Assembly (NCBI GenBank): GCA_963931925.1
Contig: OZ007570.1
Span: 49,582,824-49,646,823 of the forward strand
DNA from: Onchidella celtica
Taxonomy: Eukaryota > Mollusca > Gastropoda > Systellommatophora > Onchidiidae
Direction of reading: 5' to 3'
Length of the DNA: 64,000 nucleotides
The stretch's first letter is position 1. The number at the start of each line of letters is the position of its first letter. The notes under the pieces are model-generated. The model saw only the letters and a program-made list of their open reading frames with translations. It was not told the origin of the DNA and ran no database searches. Of this stretch, positions 32,151 through 43,300 are shown in pieces. The translations under genes were made by a program, and so were the position numbers.

Positions 32151-32591
32151 ATATTTCAGCCAAGACCACATATTTCAACATCATATCTACCAGACTTCAC
32201 GAAAGGAAAGACAAATTATAAATACTGGAAAACTTTCCTGTGTTTAGGGAGACACATTTCTGCACTGCACAGATAGTCAAGAAGTCAGTTTCACTTGTTA
32301 AAACAGCACTACCATTACCATGAACATACATGTACATGTACATAAGTTTACCCATAAAAAAAACAACAAGATTTTACTTTAGTTCCTCATACAAACAATC
32401 TGTTTGCATCCGCTGTCATCAAATTATTATAAATAAAACACTTGTATCCTCAACGAGCTTGCTTGATTAGTATTATTTCAAAATATATAAATAACAACAA
32501 ACTGGTCTATCATCTCTACTTTCCCTTGGAAAAACATCATTCCAAACTGACAGTAACTCACTGAAATTATTTAATACAGGCTTAATTTCTA

Positions 32592-32972
32592 CTAATTAGC
32601 TTTCAATAAATTCAATATTCTTTGATATGAGCTCACAGGCCTGTGAACTAAAGGACGGGGCACAACTTCAATATGCCCATTGCGTATATCGGCCATCTTT
32701 GATGTAAGGACCAATGCATCACCATGGCGATTGTAGCACTGATTTTGATTCGTTAGCTTATTTGCACTGCTAGCATTTGAGGCGTCGCGAACTAACCAGC
32801 AACGAGCTGAAAGTAGTTCACTGCAGTAAACAATGGCATGTGTATAATGCAATTCTTTCACTTCCTTTCCCTTGTTTACATGGATGGTAGGGAATCTGAC
32901 CACTCTAGATCCATCCTTTCCACCCCTGTCATAACAATCAACTGCAATGCAACCAGCAGGCATTTTAACCAT
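32592..32972 (-). CDS. THAP-like zinc-finger start, probable first exon
   Basis: A 126-codon frame beginning MVKMPAGCIAVDC. A Met-Pro start followed by CxxxxC and a later RFP matches the start of the THAP C2CH DNA-binding domain (Met-Pro-x-x-Cys, Cys, ...FP). The second half of the domain (Trp and Cys-x-x-His) is not recognisable downstream, and a GTAAAC donor directly after codon HVH-region residue 31 (exon 32880-32972) is possible. This is therefore more likely a first exon running into an intron than a complete gene. A promoter-like segment with a perfect CRE lies just upstream. I did not find the remaining exons. Alternative: a THAP fragment from a P-element-like transposon. Confidence 0.4.
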   Translation of the reverse strand: MVKMPAGCIAVDCYDRGGKDGSRVVRFPTIHVNKGKEVKELHYTHAIVYCSELLSARCWLVRDASNASSANKLTNQNQCYNRHGDALVLTSKMADIRNGHIEVVPRPLVHRPVSSYQRILNLLKAN

Positions 32973-33009
32973 TTAGACATATCTGGAAGTTACACTCATC
33001 AGCTGATCC

Positions 33010-33062
33010 ACTGGCCATCTTGGGTGTCGGAAGAACAAAACAAAAACACTCTGTGACGTCAT
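33010..33062 (-). promoter_or_regulatory. CRE and YY1-like sites upstream of the THAP-like exon
   Basis: A perfect TGACGTCA palindrome at 33054-33061 and, on the minus strand, CCAAGATGGC at 33014-33023 (YY1-type core). Both fall within 100 bases of the ATG, as in many TATA-less animal promoters. Confidence 0.4.
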
Positions 33063-33324
33063 GCACAATGGGCCTATAAAGGACACCTAAAAGAGAACAA
33101 GTTAGATAGGGACACAAATACAACACTGTCAACACACTTCACAAGTCACATTCACTGGACTGGCTTTTATCTTCAAACCTGGCCGGAAGTTTGTACAAAC
33201 AAACAAAAAATAATAATAAATAATTCTCATGTCCTGGCCAACAACCTAAATACAGCAATACTCCGGTAAAATAAGTGACAGTTGGCAGGCCTGAGCTTAA
33301 TGCCTACTAAGCAGTGACCAAGCA

Positions 33325-33720
33325 AGTGTATTGTCAGTCAGCTGTTGGAACCTTGTAAAAACTAGACTCAAAGGTAGATGTTATGGGACCAAAGACTAAT
33401 TACAAAGCCAATTAGATAAAATACTGAGTTGTCTTCATAGCTTTCTTTCTACAGTGTAAAATCCCATGGTTCTCTGACAAAAGCCTTTGAGTTTGGCTTT
33501 ACTTTTAACCCTTTGAGACCGTAGCAGCGGTATACCGGTGGGAATCCCGGGCAGCTTTTTGCCGTACCACCGGTAAAATGGTGTGGAGATGCACTTTGTT
33601 TTATGGACTGTGAAAAGGCAGTTTCTTTGCCTATTAGAAACTGTGAGTTTTGAGTGAATAATTGGTCAGGAGATCAGGGCTCAAAGGGTTAAAGAACTTC
33701 CAGGAGCCGACGAACAAAAT
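33325..33720. repeat. Foldback host repeat containing TTAA element B
   Basis: Begins with GTCAGCTGTTGGAACCTTGT and ends with a diverged inverted copy after 33692. The interior segment CTAATTACAAAGCCAATTAG is shared with 36735-36755 and, inverted, with 40530-40570. Confidence 0.6.
33509..33688. mobile_element. TTAA-flanked short element, family B
   Basis: Between TTAA at 33505-33508 and 33689-33692. Ends CCCTTTGAGACC and GGGCTCAAAGGG are inverted repeats. 180 bp. Confidence 0.7.
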
Positions 33721-35855
33721 GTAATTTATCAAAATTAAACTCACTCTAAGTTATCAAGATATTACATGCATAATACAAACAGTTCACTCCCTGTAGCAAA
33801 TGCTGTCAAATAAACAGTTTAAATGTTCAAATACCTGGTAAGTAATTCCAGAAGTAAAAACAAAATTCCTCTAGCTATTCTATTCAGAAAGCAGCTATAA
33901 AAATATGAATGGCGATTGCAAGGCATTTGGCAAACTACAATGCAATATCAGATAATCAATGCTCGAAAACCGACATCTCAAACAAATGATAAAAAGCACA
34001 CTTTATTAACTGTATGAGCAGACTTGAACAATCAACATGTTTCATAATGAACTAAAGAGAAGAGAAAGAAAACCACCACACAAAATAACGAAAATAATAA
34101 TTATAAATAATAATGAAGATGATGTATATAGTGTCCAATCAAAAAAACTGCTATAGGCACTTTACAGAAAGTCTTGTTTTCTCCATCTGCAACTCACACT
34201 TATAAACAAAAAACATCCAAATAAAAATATGAAAACCTGTTCCAGTGTGACTACTGCTATCTACTGTGCTTTACAACGTGCATATTCAATATAGCCTTAA
34301 ATATATGCTCAACTCACATGCTGGAAGCAACAATAATAAGTTACTGATTAAGTTTTGCAAGAATTTGAAAGATTTATCTTGCTCGCAGCTGCTAGTTTAA
34401 ATAAAAGAATAGCACAAACATTCCAGATTCCTTAGTGCACATACAACTAAACTTACTGAGCATTCATTGTGTTAATAAATAATATTTTATTGAGCAGCAC
34501 AATAACTTAGAATTTCTATTCTACGGGAAGCTTTGAGCTGTTCCAAATGAGAAAAAAAAAGAGGGGAATGTGAAAATTTCAATCTACCTGAGATGATCTA
34601 TGCCACTAAATAACAAGTTGCTCCTGAATGTGGTAGTGAGTGTACCCAGTTTTCTATGTGTACAACTTGCATGATGTACTAAGTTTCATTATTTGAAGAT
34701 TTTGTTGAATAGAATGAATATATACAATAATCTGCTTCATCATTAATTAATGATAATTATAATAGATACAAAGTTCATGAATGCGCTTGTGAACAGACTA
34801 TAATTTTTTTTTCTTGAAAATTTGATTGTGTTTTGTTGTTGTTGGTTTTTTGCCTGAAGAAGATCGATGATGACCAAAAGTTTGCTTGCCTTTTCTCTCA
34901 TTTTCAGTTCTTCTGTACTTCTTTGCAGTATTTCCTTTTGTACTGTTTCTAAAGCAAGGCCAGAAAAATACTTTTTTTTTTTTTTTTTTTTCAGCCACGT
35001 TTGTACCACGTAAAAACTTAGCATTATTTCCCACAGGAAGCTCTGAGGTGTTTTCAAAGGGGAAAAAAAAAGGGAAATGTGAAAATGCCACTCTACTTGA
35101 GATGATCTATGACATCATTCTTAACATCTTAATAAAAAGGTGAAAAAATAAAATACTATTTACAAAATATGGTGGAGCTGAAGGACACACAAACAATTCA
35201 CAGTTTAACTGCAGGTTATAAGAGAACTTGAAGTCACTCTCATTAGCTGTCATAGAGGGCTGTTGATGTATTTCTTCTCCTTCTGAATAACATACAAGAT
35301 CACAATATGTATACATTGTATATAAATGCTTCATCTGATGTACAAATAAACATCTCATTAATTAAAAACGAAATGAGAGCATGTAAGAAATATCTTCATA
35401 ATGCACTGATGACCTCTGTCTTCAGAGAATCTGCTTTTTCATTTTTTATTTTACAAACTTCAATGTAATTCTAGGTCAGATTATTTAAGACAGGTATTCT
35501 TATCAAATTGCAATGCTGAATAGATCCTTCTTTTTGACACATTAAAGGATTCACAAAGAAATGACTGAGTGGTAATATGGATGAGGTTAGAACAAAGTTC
35601 ATGTCATAGCAAAATCTCTTCAGCAATCCTCCTTACTATTGGAGGTTGTAAATCCATGTATGGTATTTCCAAATAGCCCTGTCTCCTTTTTTCTGTATCT
35701 GCTTCATATATATAATACCACACTACTCACTAAGGACAGTCCCGTTACTGGAAGTGGAAGCAATACCACAGATCCTTTAGTAAACTGGGAAAGTCTTGTT
35801 CTAAATAACACATCATCACAGTTCCGAAGACTGTAACGACTCAAAAATTTGAAAA

Positions 35856-35902
35856 ATTTATATATATACACATATATATATATATATATTTATATATATG
35901 TG
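35856..35902. repeat. TA-rich microsatellite
   Basis: (TATA)n with ACACATATATA ends; self-complementary. Confidence 0.9.
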
Positions 35903-38900
35903 TGTTCAATCACATTCAATGATCTTGGTTCTTGATCCCTAAACCAAAAAATAATCGAACAGCAAACTTTCAAAAAGTCATCATCACTAGACCAACTGTG
36001 CTAAAACTAAAAAAGTTTTTCACTTCTCCTGGAAAGTAGTCAAACCCAATTGCTACAGCTTTAGGGAACGGTTGTAAGACATATCCAGAAATCCGACAAG
36101 GACATAAAAGGCAGATTTTTAGCTAGGATATAATATAAGATAATTGTGTACAATCATTTCATTTAACATTTTTCAGGGATGGGAACTAGTAATAGAAATG
36201 TTGCCTAAACTTGTGAGGTAATGTGTCACACTGCCAACCACAATACAAAAATACACTAAAGCTGTGGTTTCATGTGTACAGAAACGGATGCGGCAACGGA
36301 AATGACAAAAATCCCATCAAGTGGTAAAGAGAAAGAGCATTTCCATGTGCACAGAAATGGCATTTCTGTACACATGTTCATTCTATTTCACCCCTTGAAG
36401 GGTTTTTGGTATTGCATACCATTTCTGTTTCCGCACACTAACACAGCTTTATGCCATTATCCATACTCTATATTGAACAACAAACAAATAGTGTTTCAGA
36501 AGGAAAAAAGATTTTAGAAATGCAGAGATCAAGAAATTTCCTGGGAATTCCCATCCCTGATTTTTAAATGGTAACTCAAAACCATTTTAGAAGTCATGCA
36601 CACAGAGAAAGCTTTCAATTCCAAATTAAGATTTCACAAGATTATTGCTTTTCTTGGTTAGCTGATATACCAGAATCGGTGTTTGGTGTCACAGCAATGA
36701 TATCAACATCATGAAAGTTGTTAGGCACGCATACATTAATTACAAAGCCAAATAGAGCAAATACTGTGTTGTGCTCACTGTTCAGCAATAGCTTGTAACG
36801 TAAATACCACGCGTCCCTAACACCAGCCTGACAGCACCAACTGCAGACCCTTTAACTTCACGGCCACATTGAAGTGGGACATCTCAACGGGCAAGTACAC
36901 TCATGCTATATGAATGCAGAGCGAAACCATCACTACGTTATGATACCCACCTGATACTAAACTAAAATCTGCTTTCTCCGAATAAGCTAAGGAACACCTA
37001 AATAATTCTGGCTCAAAACGGTTGATATTGATACTGTATCTTTTTTCACTACAAAATTACAGAAAAGAAATGAAACAAACAAACGAAAAAAAAAGGGACG
37101 GTTGATAAGTTAAACTGAGATCATTAAATGCCATTTAATACTTCCTGTGCAGTAAATGAAAGTGCTCACTGCATATTGCTCTCTCGTTCTCTGTGCATTA
37201 ACCCTACGTAACTACAGTGCACAAACAAATCTTGATTGAAATATTATAAATCACATGTAATTGCAAAAGGACAGGAGGGCCAAAGACAGCAGCAAAAAAG
37301 ATGAACAAACAAATTGTACTTCGTGATCGTTATGCATAGTGCATTCAGTTCATATCTTACAGTGTCCGTAAACAAAAAAATGCGCCCCTTCAATGCCTCT
37401 CTTTCGCTGGCCATAAAAGCTTAAAATAATCACTACCATTACGTTTACAACCAACTTGATCACCCTGTCAATCTGTCATATTTCCAGATCAACACTATGC
37501 TATGGTAAAACAGACCTTCGGCAAAAGTTTGTTTCCAATGCATCAGATATCATGCAAATTTAAACAATTACAAATGATTATACATGTAACATATGACACC
37601 ACAAAAATGCTTGTAATTTGAAATTTAGGATCTGGTTTTAGATAAAAAGGCAAAAATAACAGCATACCATGATGAAACTTGAAAGGTCGAAAATACAAAT
37701 ATAATTCAATTTCTCCTGTGATACATTATAGTTGCATGTGTTTCAAAATATTTTGAGACATAAGGCAAGACAGTCTGTGGATTTTAATGGAAAAATATTA
37801 TCTTGAACACTTCTAGTGAAGGAGGAAACAATTTTCAAATGAAAGATATTTGATATAAAATTCAGACTGATTTATAATGAAAGAATTGGGAATAATATCA
37901 AGCAACAAAGACATTATATCAAAGAAAACAAAATGAGCTTAAAAAATTTTAAATTCATGTGTTCTCCAAGGCCACTCACATTATCTTTAACAATATAGGA
38001 ATGAATGAATGTGTCTTCACTGTTGTTGTTTTTTTTTTAATTACACTGAATAAGACTGATAATGTGGCAAGATACTTTCTCTCCAGCAGCAAAGCTTGGC
38101 AAACAGCTTACAACAATATTGTTTGCAATCATGACACCATCAATTAATGCTTAATAAAAAATGAAGGATGAATACTTTTATCTCATGAGAGTGAAACATT
38201 TTAAATAAAATGATACAATTTCAGTTATGATCTTTAAACAGACTACATACAAGTAAGTAAAAAGAAATTCTTATCTGTCAGTGTCATTCTGTCAATGATA
38301 AAACTTCCTGAACTTGTTGAAACTAAACCAAACAAAAGTACGAGACACAGAATCTTCCAATTAAAATTGCCGGTTGGAGAGTCCACTTAAATAATGTGGT
38401 GCTTATCAACTGATCTCCGCAATACAACGGCCATTTTGTACCATCAATTGTCCGTTGAGCGTATTAACAAGGAAATATGTTGAATGTTTTAAGATTTCAT
38501 AGGCTAAAGAGTTATAAATGTAAAAATTAAGTAAAAAATAGATATCATCCTGCCTTGATACTGAAAATAATAGTTACAAATTTACCACAAGTCAAAACAG
38601 CATGAAAAGAGAATTTAATAGTATTATACAAAGCTGTAGTTCCAGATATTCTTCTTGTTCTATACACAACAGCAGGTTAGCCTGTTTTGAAAGGACAAGT
38701 TCACAGACAAATTACCACATGTCACATTCTCAGCTCCTACAATTTTCTTGTGTTTACAAAGATATTTGTACACATATCGTCGCTACAATAACATAGTGGC
38801 GTAACTGCAAAAATTTAGTTTTAAGAAAAACAAATTTGAAATTTTACTTATGTTTTGAAGCCAAAGCCTAGACGGTGGGAACGCTAGATCTGGGCGAATT

Positions 38901-39207
38901 TTACACCTACGTGAAGGTAATTCAGTTCTGTACCATTGCATAAAATGATATTGTGGTAAGGAAAATAATTATTGACCCTCCTGTGCACTGTGTGATGCTG
39001 ACTAAACCTTGAATATGTTGCACTGGCAGAAAATATAAGAAACATGCCTTGAACATGTGATTTTATACACTGCAATACACATCATATAAATATGCAATTT
39101 CTAGGCAATGAAATACGACAATCATTCTCACAAAACAATAAAACCATGACTAATGCTATACTGCTCACTAACATGCACGTGATTAAAAGACTTCACACTA
39201 CATCGTG

Positions 39208-39632
39208 TGGATCTTGGACACCGTGGTCTAGAGGCAAGGTGCTCGCCTCTCATGCCAAAGGTACCGGGTTCAAATCCCAGCCGGTACAGGCATGTTGGAA
39301 TTTTGGGATTTTTCTCATATTCTCCTATCCCTGATCCTATGGGAGGTAGGATCGAGCACCTAGTCTTCTCTGATAAGGACGAAAAACTCGGAGGGCCTGT
39401 GTGCACATTGCGTACATTAAAGATACCTTGACAGTTGAAAATCGAAAAAAGCAGGCCGAACAGGCCGCTGCCAGGGCAAAATTAAATAAAACTCATCCCT
39501 ATCATCCCACCGCCCTCCCCAAAAACTGCCGACCGGTGCTGCACTGTGGCGACAACGTGCCTGCTCCAGCTGTAACTGGGCTGCAATGACACAAAGGCCA
39601 ATTTCCCAAATGGGATTAAAGAAGTATACAAA
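39208..39632 (+). mobile_element. tRNA-derived SINE, copy 4 (full length)
   Basis: Head with A-box-like TGGTCTAGAGGC (39224-39235) and B box GGGTTCAAATCCC (about 39265-39278). The body contains GGATCGAGCACC and GCAGGCCGAACAGGCC, and the tail CCCAAATGGGATTAAAG. It serves as the reference copy for the family in this window. Confidence 0.88.
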
Positions 39633-40260
39633 ACACAAAAAAATACATCATATTCTGCAAACTTTATGATTCACCTCATTGTTTATCTGATGCCATAAAG
39701 GCCACATAAATTCCGTTCTGCTGAGACAGCTGGCAGGCACAGTGTTTTTCACCATTTTCCTTTATGTGACTTTAAATACTATCTTATACACTAGCTAGTC
39801 CCAAATTTGTTCATGTTCAATGAGAAAAGAGAGCTACGGGATTTCAATGACAAAATGAATCTACTTTATTTTCAAATCTTAAGGCATGTCAAATAAATTG
39901 CTTTAACACAATTGCATCCCAGGAAGTTTGTCTTGTAATTCATATCTTACTCCGCAAAGAAACAATGAACATTAATAATCTCTTTCACCATTCTATGCCT
40001 TTTCACAGTATTTACAATTATCATTCATTTGCCTTGTTATTTATTATATCTTACTACAAGAAGTAACAGTGCACAGGACTTTCACCTCTTGCCACATGCG
40101 ATGATCTATAACCACCACAAATTTGTCTTGTAATTTACATCTCACTCCTCGAAGAAAGAACTGACAAAGCTTTCACAAGTCTGTCTATTCACACAAGCTA
40201 TAATCACCACTGATTTGTTCACACAATTGTTTTATCAACAACAGTAGACCCTTACAAACA

Positions 40261-40374
40261 TCAGTGCAAGTATTTATGCATGGCGAACACAGCAACAGCA
40301 GATGCGGCGGCCAGTCCTGAAACCAACCAGAATGCTGTAGATGACGCACTGGGAACAAAATTCAGTGCTGCCCT
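40261..40374 (-). CDS. BAK1: BAK exon 4: tail anchor
   Basis: A 38-codon exon after a CTCAACAG acceptor, phase 0. It encodes a ~20-residue hydrophobic segment rich in Ala, Val, Leu and Trp followed by HKYLH and TGA: a classical tail anchor for the outer mitochondrial membrane. Confidence 0.88.
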   Translation of the reverse strand, partial: RAALNFVPSASSTAFWLVSGLAAASAVAVFAMHKYLH

Positions 40375-43300
40375 CTGTTGAGAAAAAGAAAATTCAACAT
40401 CAGAATCCCTTATTACTATCAAATTTGCAAATCGTCAGCCTGCTGAAGGAACCTCGTTCAATCTGAACTCAAACATTTGCAGCTGTTGTTACAGGACCGC
40501 ACTGTTATACATAGAAAGTTATATAACTGAGCTATTTGGCTTTGTAATTAGAGTATGGTCCCTTACAAACAGACATTGCTTTGAGCTTTGTTTTTAACTC
40601 TTTTAGCACATGACCTTTTTAAGCATTCTGTTCCCAAGAATACGCGGGGGTTTTGTAGAGACAGGGAAAAGAAAATGACTAGTCACAGAAAATCAAACTT
40701 TTCACAAGGAAGGAGCTGTCAGATCCAATAACATATTCATAGTTTTTTTATGGGGAGAGAACAGAGAATGAGAATATGAACTTGAAACAGGGGAAACATT
40801 TAGTTTGAATTATGTAAATTAGCTCATTTGCAATTCAAAATATAATTGCCAACAACAAAAAGTCAACAATTGAAGCAAGAAAACCCACTTTGAGAAATTT
40901 TGCATGCTGTAACTGACATTTTTATGCAGTCCTGGCCTTTTTACACTTGTGCTTTGTCACGCAAACCCCATGGAGGCCCCTTTCATCAGAACTTACTGCA
41001 GTAGTATCTAGATCTAGGTCAGATTTAGTTAAAAAGTCACTAGATTTAGATCTAGCCTCAGAACAAATTCTCAAAAAATCACAAAACTCATCTTGGAACA
41101 ACTTTGTTCCCTTTGTTCAGCCCAGAAAGATTGTGGGAGTAGCTTCCCTTGAAGTAAAAAGTAGTTTAAAAAGTTGGAGCTAGCATACAGATTCCCGAAA
41201 CAAGACATCCAATATATCGGATCTCACGTATTTCTCGCTACTTAATCCACATCCGATATAATCGGATGTCACGTGCTAAGAGGGTTAACCAGGTTCCAAC
41301 AGCTGACTGACAATATCTTTGTATAAAAACCTTTTCAACAACTCCATATCATTAAACATCAAATGTTATGCTGCATCTTTGGACAAATTCTGTCTGCTTA
41401 ATAGACATTTTTACACAGCAAATAAATGTAAGTCGATATATGGATTCACATTTGCTACTATTAGTTTGTAGTTAGACAATCTAATGTGCAATGCAAGTGT
41501 AAAAATTGATTTCTTATTACTATTAGTTGTTTTTTATTGCTGTTGAATGGGTTAAGCAACATATACACACACACATAAAGTATATTGTCATTATTGTTCA
41601 AGACCCTACCAAACATATACTCACAAATACAGTAAAACCTCGCTATACCGCCACCCGTTATACCGCCATTCCCGCATACCGCCAGCTTTTCGCCGTGGAA
41701 CGGATCTGACACCTATACAAAGTCACTAAAGATCTCGTTATACCGCCAGCCGCCAACAGTTTGACTGCTACATTCATAACTTGAGTATAGTAAATATTGC
41801 TTGTTATAGCGCCAACGTAAATTTAACCCCCACTCCCCACCTCTACCTAAATCCAGTTAACAGACGGAACATCACATGGCGCCACAGTCTGTGCTTGTTA
41901 CTCAAACACCAATCCTACTACACAGACTTTGCTTTTGAAGTCCTGATAGGCCTACTGATGGGGCATGCAGTGGGAAAGACGGGTCACAGTTCAATAGAGA
42001 GTTTGCGAACAAGCGTAAGCGCGCGCAAGGTGATGCTTCAACTGGTTCATACCAGTTGCGGGGTACGATGCAAACAGCACACGTTTGTTGCTGAATTGTA
42101 ATGTAGCATTATTTGTCGTGTTGCAATACATAATACTTTTACTCTTAAGGTGCGATTTCCTGAATAAATAAACTTATTTCCCCTGGTCTACATGGTATTT
42201 TCGTTGTACCGCCATTCTCGTTATACCGCCAATTTTCTGTTTGCCCCTTACTTGGCGGTATAACGAGGTTTTACTGTATAACTCTTGTACCAAATTGACC
42301 AAAAGAAGTGCAAGTTTTCCTTTGACATGCGTTTTCTTGACAATTAATCTTCCTCTTTATCAACCTCTCAAGTGTTACAAAGCCTCTAAATAATAAACAG
42401 CTCTAAAAATTCAAGAAGATGGATGTTTACTTAAACATGTTGAGATCTACTTCTCGTAGAACTAAACATTATTATCATATTTATAATATAATTATCAGAA
42501 GTTGAAACTTTCTTCAGTCTACACATTTAATCAGGCTCAAAACAAAGTATTTCTTAAAATATCAAAGAAAAATAAAACAAAGGTTCAAGTAACCCCTTCA
42601 CTTTTTTATGGTTAATATCTGATTATCAAACTATTATAAATAAAATGTTATTACAATCTCTGATTGCTGAATCGCCACAAAGGTGAAATTCTTAGAAAAT
42701 TAATGCACCAGCAGTGATAAAATACGAAGCAACAATAATAATTATCATTTAATATCAAGTAAGTAAAAATAATTTACCCAGCCTCCATGGTCGGCAATCC
42801 ATTTGGCAATGCGCTCAGAGACTACAAATCTACATATAAAACCGACTATTCTGGACAGGAAGGATGCAAAGTTTGATGCTTGTGTCCTGAGAAATGTCAT
42901 CGCAATCCTGTAGCCAAATCCCAACAGCATAAATATACGACTCCAGGTGGTACCACTAGCAAAAACCCTGAAAAAAAAATAATAAAGCACACATGCTGAT
43001 ACTGTACATTACACTCAAAGAAAGCATCAGAGATTTATTATCTCGGTAGGGGACAAACTGTTTTCCTTTTCTCAAAAGAGATACAATATGACTGTTAACC
43101 CTTTCACTGCCGGCTATGTAAACCCCCATATGCCGAGGAGATTTTGGTTATTTTGCTCTAGGGAGATAACCATGCCTATAGCTCAGTCATTAGCAGAACT
43201 ACAGCAATGCAATTTTACAAGGTTCAAATGGAGACATTTTACTACCATAAAATGCACAGAAACTGATGCCAGAGTCGATGTGGGAGCATGGGGGTTGAAT

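Larger units (their letters stand above)
25443..40260. other. Region between GTPase and BAK genes: 3' flanks and repeats
   Basis: AT-rich 14.8 kb between two convergent genes. Apart from the THAP-like exon at 32.6-33.0 kb I see no coding exon. It holds SINE copies 3 and 4, an ~80-bp minisatellite, TTAA elements, short TIR elements and a family of foldback repeats. An AATAAA on the minus strand at 26043-26048 could be the distal poly(A) site of a minus-strand transcript. A nearer candidate for the BAK gene is around 40035-40045. Confidence 0.6.
40375..42777 (-). other. BAK intron 3
   Basis: Holds the foldback repeat with TTAA element D and the pogo-like element at 41630-42276; otherwise nothing recognised. 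Confidence 0.75.

Noticed and set aside
40947-41183. 78-codon + strand frame in BAK intron 3
   Set aside because: Located wholly inside TTAA element D, antisense to the gene, no domain recognised.
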